From Nissolia schottii (lineage: Eukaryota > Streptophyta > Magnoliopsida > Fabales > Fabaceae): a stretch of 64,000 bases of DNA. The stretch spans positions 62,001 through 126,000 of the forward strand of contig QANU01025256.1 in NCBI GenBank assembly GCA_003254905.1, given 5' to 3'. Below are positions 37,401 to 48,200 of the stretch, in pieces. A program made the position numbers and the translations under genes. Each line of letters starts with the position of its first letter. The first letter of the stretch is position 1. The notes below the pieces were generated by a model. It saw nothing but the letters and a program-made list of their open reading frames with translations. It ran no database searches and was not told where the DNA came from.

Positions 37401-37543
37401 TAAAACAAATTTAGGGGGACATGATTAAGAGAAGTATGTTTAACCTGATCAAACTCCATTTTCTGAACTCTGAAGCATTGTTCAAATTATTCGGCTTATT
37501 CTATTCAAAATTAACTATTTTTTTTATTTAATTTTGGAAAAAG

Positions 37544-37650
37544 GTGAAGGAAAGCAAAGTATCAATTGAACAGCTTCATAAATATATGGGTGAGGATACA
37601 TTATCAATAGATGACGATTTTGATGATGAAATGCTCAGCTTTGTTCTCAA
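37544..37650 (+). other. Orphan exon-like block of unknown family
   Basis: An acceptor (GGAAAAAG) and a strong donor (CTCAA then GTAAGTATC) bracket 107 nt that are open throughout and read VKESKVSIEQLHKYMGEDTL, then SIDDDFDDEMLSF. The acidic, codon-like composition and clean splice sites look like a real exon. I do not recognise the protein and find no partner exon nearby with a matching phase. It may be a captured gene fragment or part of a poorly visible gene. Confidence 0.4.
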
Positions 37651-39053
37651 GTAAGTATCACGCTCTCTTTCGGTTTTTAGAAATTTATTGATCAATGATG
37701 ACCATAAATATCTATATTATGAATTTAGTTTAAGCTGATGATTCTTCTTGCTCCGTCTTCTATCTGCTTTGACTTGAAATTATAACCATGTTTCATGTAT
37801 GACAAGAAATTCTTCCTTTTCTATATGTTTATTCTATTAGCAATTACAGTAATCACGTTCTGCTGTGCCGTCAATGTTTACTCCCTTCTTGACTCGGACC
37901 CAGGGTAAAATGCTCATCTTATGCCTTTTTAGCCTTCGTGTTGTAATTTTATAGTTAATGGTGATGTAAGTCTTGTCAGATTTTCTTTAAATTTAGATTC
38001 TGAATTTGACCAGAGGGCAAGATATCGATGTTGCATTAGGATGGGTGTGGAAACTAGGCAAATTGTATAGTTTATGCACACCTGTATGTATTTTATGTCA
38101 CGTGCGTTTTAATTCTTACAAAGGGTCAAGACTTTCTGATTGAGTTTATCTTTTGATGTGAAACCTGATCATTATGTCAGTTAAATTGATATGGAAGGGA
38201 TTTTTCTTTTATAATACATTGGCATTGTCTGTGACTCTAATTACTTGTTATTTGAGCTGGACTCATGGTTGATAGGCATTATTTATTACAGATTTAATTT
38301 TAATATTTTGGTAAAAAAAAAAAAGGTAAAATAACTGGTTGGTAATTGTAATGAGATAAGAAAGGATTAAAAAAAATTTAGTGGCAAACTTTAAAGCAAC
38401 ATATAATTCATGAGGTGTTACCAACAGATGCACATAGCATGACATTCATAACCTTTCACATAATAGAAACTTTTCCAAAAAACATAATAGAAATAAATTG
38501 TCCTTTGACGAATGTCACACCCCGTTGTCAATATGTGCCCTAGCCTTCATGCTTCAGACTTCATATCTTGTGCGCTATCATTGTTTTGCACAACACTGGT
38601 GGAAGTGGATACCACCACAGTAGTGGTTGTTTCCTCTGTCACAGGTGATTCAGTTTACAACGTGGTCGCTTCCTCTGTCATTGGTTCTCCATGTTGTGTC
38701 AATTGCAATATGCCACAATCAATGTCTTCATTGATCGTGGCATCATCGAAATCAATTGGAGTGGGGGGTGTGTGCACAGGTGCTACCACAATCAACTTGG
38801 TCACCTTCCTTCACTTGTACACCCTCTGCACACGTCCCCTCTTGCCACTTGATTTTTTCTCATCTAGCTCCAACGGGTCATTTGGTTTGGCCCTCACCTT
38901 TTTTGGTTTGCGGTGAACAATTTTCACCATCCCCTAACATTTTAATAAACAACCATACTGTTAGTAATTTAGACTGAAGAAGCACAATAAAAATAGTGTA
39001 CGATAAAGAAATATAACATAGAGTCAGAGATAAATATGCTCACCATTGCGTTT

Positions 39054-41732
39054 TGTAACACCCCTGCTAACTGCCTGCTTCCATGGTAGCAAGCAATGCT
39101 TACAAGGTTCTTCTACGTTGTGTCAGGTTAACTTTTACCCTTACTTTTACCTTTGCAAATAGTTCTTGTACGAAGATATGGACCAATTTGAAAATTATTC
39201 TTTTACAATATCAGCTTGTAAATTAGGGGCCGTGCGTGATTTAGAGAACGTATAACAACAATCGCTATAGGCTAAAGGTAACTGAAGCAGAACATAAAGA
39301 GTATATGTGCGTACATACATAAATACAACCAAGATCCAACATCAGTACACAATGTCATAATAATAAATATGTACACAAAAGGTATCTAAGTCCTAATACA
39401 TAATACAAAACATATATTCTCCAAAACATATATTCCCCTCGTGTTAGCATCGTCCCTGTGTCTTGACCTCAATCAACTATCAGTCCAGTCCCCTCGTACA
39501 CCTGCTGGATCCATAACCGAGTCGGGGTGAGAACTCTTAGTCCTCAGTGGGGTTCCTTAGCACTAACTACGGTTCATTTACTCGGGTATCCTCCAGGCCG
39601 CTCTGGAGATCTCTAAGTGATCATACATACTAAAACCCTACTGATTATTATCTTGGCCTGGGATCCTGAACAGCTTTATCTATGTTACTACGTGATCAGG
39701 GAACTAGTCTTGCTTATCTAGGTTCTCGCGCTTTCTACTCCTAACCATCGTTACATATCCACATCATAAACATGTATGCTGACAGACACACTGATCATCA
39801 CGCATATGTTGCGCGGTAAACCTTCCACCATGCTTGCCAGGCAAGGGACATTTCATAATATCTATGCAAGGGGTCATCGTACCGATGAGGCACGGTATTC
39901 AATGCATGTTCTCATCATATCTTTTCTTTCTTTCTTTTCATTTTGTTCTTCCGAGCCAGGCGTGAACTCCTGGACCCCGGTCTCATTCATCCTTTCTTTT
40001 CCTGTGTCCCAATACTCCCTCGTACACCTCAGGACCGTTGTCCCCATGGTGGTGTACGACCTGCCTTCTCTGTCTGTTCCCCGGGCAAACATGACTCTAC
40101 CCCCTTCCCGGGTGGCGAGGGGCCGCCCTCTTGGCTAAGCCGGAAGCGGACCATATCATACACATATTCATCGCATCATAATCCATTCATTTTTCTATCA
40201 CATGTCATGCGTCTCATCATTCTTTTCTCTCGTATGCACATTTATCTTTTCTCATCATGCTCTCGTTCCTACATTTCATTCTCATCTTCATTTATTACTC
40301 ATCCATTAGACAATAACTTCTAGTGATCTATCCTCATGATGCATGAATTAACATAACATAATAATTTCACATTTACTCACATAACCAATTTTCTAAGGCT
40401 CTATGCCCATTAGAACACAAACACAAGCTCAACACTCCAGTTTTTCAGCGTTCCTTCGAGTGACAAAGCCTCATCATTCGAATGTCTCGAAAACTTAGTT
40501 TTTTTGTTTCTAAAAATCTTATGTCATTCGAATGCCTAAGGTCTGGTCATTCGAATGAAATCCTGCGAATTCCTTCATTCGAATCCCTTGAGAATTCAAT
40601 CGATTGAAATCCTGCTCAGACTTTCATTCGATTGAATCCTCCTGCATTCGACTGAAATCCTTAGGAATTCATTCGAATCCCACAGTAAAAATCGCCAGTT
40701 TCGTTAAAATTCTTCGAGGCTTTGCTGTAACTTTTCCCCAACAGTACATTTTCTGGGTTCCAATCAATACAATTAAATTTTCCTAACATCCCAAACTACT
40801 CAAAATCATTTTCACAACCTAGTCTCTATGTTTTTCACATAATGCTACCTAAATCAACTACTCAAAAATACACATATAAAATCATATATCAATCCACATA
40901 GACAGTGGGCTTAAGATTACCCACTTTCCCGGCGCGCTTGGAAGTTGTTAGAAACGACTCCCGAGAGCTTTAAGATAATCCTGCTATTTTTCCGATCGTC
41001 GCGCGCACAAACGGACAGAGTAACAGTATAGCAGATGAAAATTTATGAAGGAATGGTACTGAGGCCGTGAGTTCTTAAATAGGCTCCCGGAGCCTTTAGC
41101 TTCTTTGAGAAGCTGTTGCTTTTTCACTTCTTTTTCATTTCTTTTTCTTTTTTTTTTTTCAAAATTACCCTTTTAAGTTTATTTACTCTTTTGCCCTTCC
41201 TTTAATTTTTATTTCCCTTTATATCCTAAGTTTTGTTTTCCCCTTTTGTCCTTCACCTTTTTAATTATTTCCTCGTATGTCCTTTTCTTTATTTTTCCTA
41301 TACTTCCCTGTTACTAACGTGGGAATAAATTTCTAAACCAGATCAATTTATTTCGCGATCATGTTTGATCGCGTTTTGTCATTTTTCGGTTGTGTTCGGA
41401 TATTCTAAAAATATTCCGAGCACATATCTGCGATCTACTAATTTCCCAGATCATAGAGGTATGTCCGGTTAAGGTATTCGTGAATTTATTACCCGGAGGA
41501 AATTTTCACAGATACCTTAAGTGTCTACCGAAATTCCGATTTTTATCAAAATTTGGCACGGGCCTCGTGGCACTCCGCGAGATCAAGAAACAATTACTTG
41601 ACTGGCATTTGAAAGCAATTAATGTTCTAAATAATTTTTTCAGTCCAAATAATCGCATCTAATGTGCTTTTAATTAAGCAAAAATTGGGATTTTTACGAA
41701 ATTCTCGTAAGGAGAAAATTCGGGATGTTACA
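39054..41732 (-). mobile_element. Solo LTR, 2679 bp, inserted in the mobile-element gene
   Basis: The element begins TGTAACACCCC at 39054 and ends GGGATGTTACA at 41732, so both ends carry the TGTAACA inverted terminus of a plant LTR. A perfect 5-bp duplication CGTTT flanks it (39049-39053 and 41733-41737). The minus-strand reading starts TGTAACATCCCGAATTTTCT, typical of Ty3/gypsy LTRs. No protease, reverse transcriptase, integrase, primer-binding site or second LTR is inside, so it is a solo LTR left by recombination. The length is large for an LTR but within plant range. It splits the decayed gene around it and so is younger than that gene. Confidence 0.85.
40465..40685. repeat. Cluster of palindromic CATTCGAATG words in the solo LTR
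   Basis: Within 220 bp the word ATTCGAAT or its variant AATCGATT occurs about nine times, spaced 15-35 bp apart, some joined to CCTTGAGAATT or GAAATCCT. They lie in the middle of the LTR. Confidence 0.8.
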
Positions 41733-42829
41733 CGTTTGACCTCTCTTCCTTTAGCTACTCCTTCATTTGCTCATAGGTCCAGTACCTGATCCACGGTAAA
41801 AGTTGATCCATCAATAGATCAAGTGGGACAAATCTATCCTTGTGAAAGTACAAGACCTTGTTTTAAGTAGCAACATGTGTTAGTGTAAACTTTGTAAAGA
41901 GCAATGCACAAACTATACATATTAATGCACAAATATTACAAATCTATCAGCAAGCAGCATTAATACCTTCAACACATAGAAGCAACCATTAATAGTCCTG
42001 AGCTTGTTGGTCATGTACTGTCGGATCCCATCGATGATGTACTCGTGGATGTATCGACTCCAGTTGTAACGCTGTGGGTTGTCGACATCCACGATGGCCC
42101 AAGGTAAGTCGAACTTGACATAGGACAAGTGTTCGGACATAAGAAGCATTTTAATGCTGACACTAAAAATGCTCGTCGAAAAGTTGGCTCAACAAGATTC
42201 TCCCTCACCATTGAGACCAGTTGGGTGAGCGATTTCTTTTTGTAGGGGGCAAGTAATGCGACATGCTTGGGTTTGACCTTGGGTGAATCGGGCCCCTGTG
42301 CACATAGAATGACAACAGGGTCAACAACAATATAGTGAAAAAAAAATCAGACAAGCAAAAAAATGTACAATATTTGTGCACGAAATTTACCCGTCCATGG
42401 TAGCCCAGCACGACACCAATTAGTTCTGTCTTGACATCCACCCGTCCGAATGGAGTGTTAAGGAAATGACCGTTCAGGTCATATGAGTCGGCCAGTGCTA
42501 GCATTAGAGGGTGTTCTACTTGACCACCCTCTATTTCTAGCAATGTGCCAAAACCCATTGACACAACATTTTCACGCTGATCAAGCGTCAATGTTGTGCA
42601 CACCTTCGCCAATTGCTTGGTTGAGCAACACGTATCAATCTTGCACTACAAAAATTAAAACCATATTTGTTGTCCATTAATGCCAAGGACGACACTGGAG
42701 TTGCAAGTTTTTGCGCAACCTTTTTGTCGGTGTCCTTAGTAACGACCTTCCATTTGTTTGATCTCATTGGAGGAGCCATGTCTACAATAAAGTAGGAGGC
42801 ACAACATTTAGATGATAGAATGAACAGGT

Positions 42830-43340
42830 TGATGCACAAACTTTATCTGTCACAGTGCACAAACATAACAAACTGATATGCACACACTTTACACTGATTG
42901 TAGATGCACAAACATTACGTATACTTATGAACATGCTTTTGAAGCAACCATTTAGTTCAAAAGCTTTTAATAAACAAGAGTGCACAAACTCTACAAGTAG
43001 TAGTGCACAAACGTTACACGAAAGATGCACATTGTAGCAACCATTTTAAAGGAAAAACTCTACTCGCCATTATGCACAAACATTACAGGTACATGTGCAC
43101 AGACTAAGCATAAACCGTTTAACACAAGAGCTTTTAACCAAAACGATGCACAAACTTTAGCAGATACATTGCACAAACATAATACACCAAGGTGCACAAA
43201 CGTTAGAGTTAAGAAGAAAAAATAGTCCAAACTTGTAATGCACGTAACTCATACACAGTGTGCACAAACTTTAACAACTATAATGCACAAACAATATACA
43301 GACCCGTGCACAAACTTTATACACAAATGATGCACATACG
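42830..43340. repeat. TGCACAAAC motif array upstream of the mobile-element gene
   Basis: About 17 copies of TGCACAAAC or one-base variants occur in 510 bp, mostly followed by TTTA, ATTAC or GTTA, and spaced about 20-45 bp apart, nearly all in the same orientation. A longer phrase (CAACCATTT, then CAAAAGCTTTTAA) is also repeated at about 42940, 43030 and 43110. Isolated copies occur in the gene's introns (41906, 41931, 42378). Confidence 0.85.
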
Positions 43341-43931
43341 ATTTTGACAAACTAAAATCGTTCTGAAATCACATGGATTCAACCAAAAATCTCTTAAAGA
43401 TCAAAGGACAGCAATCGACGACTGAACCCAAAGATTCTCTACTAGAATAGAAGCCAAAGAAGGTACTAAACGCGAAGTCATTATCGAGTACTTACCAAAG
43501 TTCGTTGTGGTTGTTGTTGTTCGTAGTTCGTACGATTCGTTCACACTTTTGTGCGTGTGTGGACACCGGAGAGTGATGATCAACTTTGGAGGAGAGAAAG
43601 GAAAACGTTGGGGATGCAGAGCAAAAGTGTGAATGCAAAAGGTTTTGTGTAAAGAAGGGAGAAGTGCGAGCGTTTTGTTTTCGAGTGTATCTACATGCGC
43701 GTGGATGAACGTGACGACGTGAGAGTGTGTGAAAATGGGTAATTATTGTGTGGAACCCAACGTATATGAGTATGAGATGTATGTATAGCATATATTTTTG
43801 GATGTACGTGTACCACCACTAATTTTTTAAATTAAAGGACAGATATTATAATATCAAAGAACTTTAAGGTAGGATAATGTAATTATTCTTAAAATTATGG
43901 TTAGTAATAATTTTTGGTTAAATATCTTTAT

Positions 43932-44229
43932 GGGTTAATTAAGTTTTTAGTCTCTGTAATCTGAAAAAGTTTGGTTTTAATCCCTCATGACAAGTTTTAG
44001 TCCCTGTAACATGTGAAAATTTGATTTTGGTCCCTGTGGACGGTTGGTGATGGACGGTGATGATGTGTCAGTTAACCCGTCATCAGGGACCATTTCTACA
44101 TCACCATCCATCACCAACCGTCCACAGGGACCAAAATCAAATTTTCACATTTTATAGGGGCTAAAACTTGTCATGAGGGACTAAAACCAAACCTTTTCAT
44201 ATTACAGGGACTAAAAACTTAATTAACCC
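43932..44229. mobile_element. Mutator-type MITE, 298 bp, upstream of the TOPLESS-related gene
   Basis: The element starts GGGTTAATTAAGTTTTTAGT and ends in its inverse. It is flanked by a perfect 9-bp target duplication TATCTTTAT (43923-43931 and 44230-44238). The arms pair almost end to end (GGACGGTTGGTGATGGACGG against CCATCACCAACCGTCC), so the whole unit is a hairpin. It has no coding capacity. Confidence 0.92.
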
Positions 44230-44238
44230 TATCTTTAT

Positions 44239-45130
44239 ATCAATAAAGTATCTGGACTAAAATAACTACCCTTTTAGTCGCATGTTTTGGATCATTATAC
44301 CATTTTCATTAAGGAAAAAACAAAATTACCTATTTTTAACTTTAAATTTTTAAATTTTTAAATTTTTGAGTCATATATTTACTTGAGCACCTCGATAATG
44401 ATAAAGATTTACGGATACAATTCAGTGTAGGCATCCTCTCTAGTAGTGTAGAATAATACAAGTAGTTTCCGTGTCTTAGTGTGATACAACTGGACAAGAT
44501 TGGAGAACTTCAAGGGAGGGGCAGAAAGCAAAAACCCGACAACGAGACGTGGGCCCCATAATGCAACCCTGCCCGCGCGTGGCTTTAAATCCTCGGAGAA
44601 ACCAAACCCCGAGACATATCGCGAGATAACGGGAGATCAAGTAGGATAACGTATCGCGACGTAAGTGGAGTTAAAGCTTAAAGGAACTAATTTCTCGATT
44701 TCAAAGTGAAAGCGACGGCACAAAAAGAGTGGGTCGGGTGGACGTGTTAAGCGAATATTCACTACATTTGAATTGGTGATTTCGAATCCGCAGCACCCTC
44801 CTCAGTGCTCTGATCACCCGAGAGATGATAAGTCACTTCAATAAGCACTCTGACCTATCACATAAGCGATTGTACTTATAACTGATGGGTCAGTAGAAAA
44901 AGAAATGCTCCTCTGTACAACAACGCATCGAAGATAGCGAGACCAAGTCTCTTCGCTCTTTCTCTCTCCTTCTTATCCGCAGACTTTCAAACCCTAGAAA
45001 TTCTCGAACTCCGAGGACGGGTATAATCCCCACAAGCAGCTCTAAATTGTTGAAGATTTTGAGGTTGTGGAGTACGCGTGAGTTCTGATTTGGAGTTGAG
45101 GTTCGCGTATTTCGCCCCCGATTTGTGGCC
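44239..45130 (+). promoter_or_regulatory. Promoter and leader region of the TOPLESS-related gene
   Basis: This stretch, richer in CG than its surroundings from about 44500, precedes the start codon at 45248. The CT-rich part at 44950-44975 looks like a plant leader. I see no clear TATA box; TTTAAAT at 44583 is the nearest candidate. Confidence 0.4.
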
Positions 45131-45148
45131 ATGGTTGGCGGAATTTGA
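45131..45148 (+). other. Short upstream ORF before the TOPLESS-related start
   Basis: CCATGG at 45130-45135 offers a good start context for a five-codon frame ending TGA, 99 bp before the main ATG. It may tune translation if it lies in the leader. Confidence 0.35.
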
Positions 45149-45247
45149 GTCGTGTGTTGGTTAATCGTGTGTGTTGGTGGTTGAAGATCGGTGGTGTTCG
45201 TTAGATCGAAAATTTAAAGGTGCGGTTTTGAGATTTGAGCGTGTACG

Positions 45248-48200
45248 ATGTCCTCGTTGAGCAGAGAATTGGTATTTCTGATTCTCCAGTTTCTGGAGGA
45301 GGAGAAGTTCAAAGAGTCCGTGCACAAGTAAAGCCCCTTGCTTTCTATCTCCTTTTATTTTTTTAGATTAAAAAATTAAAAAATTCTCTTTTGTCTCTTT
45401 CTCTGTAATTTTTTTATACTTGTGATGTGGCTGTGAGTTTGTGGTTGGGGGTTCTGTAACTATGAATTAGAAATGACCTGTAATCTGGTTGTGTAACGGT
45501 TTTTGGTTGTGGCTATGTTCTGGGCACTGAAAAGTGTTGGACATGGGATGAAAGATTAGAGAAATGAGGGCCGGAATGTATTCGAATTTATGTCCCGTTT
45601 TAGAATTATCAATTGTAAATTTGTAATGTACAATTTGGATGTGAATGGCAGGCTGAATTGTCATGTTGCATTTTAGCTTATTATCTACTTCACTTGTGTG
45701 TCAGTCACTGAATTTTGTACTAGGATTCAATTACTCTGCCAACTTGACAGGGATGCTACAATTTTTGTTCTTTCTTTGTTGCTGTTATTCCACTTGGTTT
45801 TCTGAAGCGGAAAAAGCAATGAACAGCTTGAATTCGAAAGTTAAAACTTGTAGAACTTTTAGTGGTAATAAACCTTAGTTAGGTAGTGGGTGAGCCTTGG
45901 TGCAATGTTAAGGTTGTTGCATTGTGACCTGGAGGTCGTAGTTCAAATTTTGAAAATAGCCTCTCCATCGGCAGGTGGTAAGAGTGCATACATCTATCAT
46001 TCCCAGATCTCATCAGGTGGAAGTCACGGGCGTTGGGCCGCCCTTTTAACCTTAGTTAGGTGATGTAATAAAAAAGGCGGTCTAGTGCTTGAGGCTCACA
46101 CCTAGATGGATAGCCCTCTTCGACCAAAAAAAAGCCTTACATCTGCTAGTGAAGATGCTGTTTCCAGGATTTGAGCTCATGATCTCTAGGTTACACAAGG
46201 CAATAATCTTACCCATTGCACAGAGGCTCACCCTCTTAGGTAATGTAGTTACTTTGAAAATTGGGATGATGATAAAATAAAATAAAGACCTTTTCTCTTC
46301 CTTCACTTAAGGTCCTTGCTTGTTGCAGTAATCTGATGTAAGAATTCTCATTGTCATTCGGCATCAGTGTGACTGTTCATTTCGCTCTTTAAGATGCTTG
46401 TTAACGTGTGCAGGCTTGAGAAAGAATCGGGATTTTTCTTCAACATGAAGTACTTTGAGGAAAAAGTGCAGGCTGGCGAATGGGAAGAAGTTGAGAAGTA
46501 CTTAGCAGGGTTTACGAAAGTTGATGATAATAGATACTCCATGAAAATATTCTTTGAGATCAGGAAACAAAAATATCTGGAAGCACTTGATCGGTATAGA
46601 GACATCTTACACTTTTGAATATTCTCTACATGTATCTGCTTGTTATGGAACTTCACACAGTGTTATCTCTGGTGCTTTTTAAAATTTTAGGCAAGACAAG
46701 CCAAAGGCTGTTGAGATTTTAGTGGGTGATTTAAAAGTGTTCTCCACCTTCAATGAGGATCTGTACAAAGAAATCACCCAGCTGTTAACCCTTAATAATT
46801 TCAGGTAATATCTTAAATATATAATCTAATGTAATGTGTTGTTTGTCAGTGCCTCCTTAAATGTTGGGTGGACCAAATTGTATATTTGAAATCTTTGTAA
46901 ATCTTGATTCACAAATCAAACTAATTAGGCAAAAAGCATGACGATTGATTGGTATTTTGTTTCGCATGATAGGGAGAATGAGCAGCTGTCCAAGTATGGT
47001 GACACCAAAACTGCTCGAAGCATTATGTTGATAGAGCTGAAAAAACTTATAGAGGCAAATCCTCTCTTCCGTGATAAGCTTCTCTTCCCTACCCTTAAGT
47101 CATCAAGATTGCGCACTTTAATCAATCAAAGGTATATGATTAAGCAAGTTAAAGCTTTCTACTGATTCTTTCTCTCTAAATTTTGCTATGCGTTTTAATT
47201 CACTTCTGCATGGTTAGGCAAATTCTTTATCCTTTTTACCAATATGCTCCTGCCGCTGAAAAGTAAATCAGTGTTCTTGCTTTCTATACATTTATAATAA
47301 CTAGTATATCTCTATTTGTAATGAGTTTTAACTCCTTATATATCATTGGTTTATTTGTGAATTGGCAAGACTTATGAGGTTTGCCTGTCCTTTTTTTCTC
47401 CTTTAATTAATGCTATACATTTTCTCTCTTTAATGAGGTAATATATGTATGTCCCGTACCAATGCAGTTTGAACTGGCAGCACCAGCTTTGCAAAAACCC
47501 AAGGCCAAACCCAGATATAAAGACTTTATTCACTGATCATACATGTACACCTCCAAATGGTCCTCTGGCACCTACACCTGTCAGTCTTCCAATTGCTGCA
47601 GTTGCAAAGCCTGCTGCTTATACATCACTTGGAGCTCATGGTGTATGCTATGTTGTATTTCATACAACTGGTTACATATTTTTTATTGATCATTAATACA
47701 ATTGTTAATAATTAGTTTTTTTTTTTTCGATTTACTTTGTATAGCCTTTTCCACCTGCTGCTGCAACTGCTAATGCTAATGCTTTGGCTGGTTGGATGGC
47801 TAATGCCTCAGCTTCGTCATCTGTCCAAGCAGCTGTTGTCACAGCATCAACCATACCTGTCGCACAGAATCAAGGTTGAAAATTAAGTTGTTATCAATTT
47901 TTTAATAGTTAGACTATTGTTGCCAGTAACTCTCACAAGTCCCATGAAATTTACATGCTATGCATTGTAGTTTCTCACACTCTTAACTTCAGTTCTAACA
48001 GACTAATTATTACTAGTGTATTGGCTGTTGTAAGTATATTACTTGACTATGTGATCGGGAGAATATCTTCTTGATATTAAGCAGAATTTTACTTATTCAA
48101 TACTTATACGAGAGGTGTCCTTACTTAAGCACTCTACCCACCCTTTTTTAAACAGTGTCTATCTTAAAACATCCTAGAACACCTCCGGCAACTCCTGGGA

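Larger units (their letters stand above)
38500..42780 (-). pseudogene. Decayed mobile-element gene (plant Ulp1/MULE-associated type), interrupted by solo LTR
   Basis: On the minus strand, an ATG at 42780 opens MAPPMRSNK. An exon follows with KIDTCCSTKQLAKVCTTLTL and DQRENVVSMGFGTLLEIEGG, ending GYHGR at a GT donor (42391). The next exon (from about 42297) reads PKHVALLAPYKKKS, then FRRAFLVSALKCFLCP; a frameshift near 42085 is needed to continue into VDNPQRYNWSRYIHEYI and INGCFYVLKVLML. After an intron come FHKDRFVPLDLL and WTYEQMKE, then a stop. A tail with KKSSGKRGRVQRVYK and further stops lies at 38500-38940, beyond the inserted LTR. The MGFGxLL start and INGC-YVLxVL block resemble plant proteins carried by Mutator-like elements, often joined to a Ulp1 protease domain. 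No Ulp1 or transposase domain is visible here, so the class is tentative. Confidence 0.55.

Noticed and set aside
38512-38916. 134-codon plus-strand frame rich in Ser, Val and Thr
   Set aside because: It is antisense to the tail of the decayed mobile-element gene, whose minus-strand translation (KRGRVQRVYK) is more convincing.
39776-40323. Two overlapping plus-strand frames
   Set aside because: They lie inside the solo LTR, carry no retroelement domain, and are unlikely to be coding.
47445-47696. 83-codon frame starting before TOPLESS-related exon 5
   Set aside because: The true exon starts at 47468 after an AG acceptor; the upstream part of the frame is intron.
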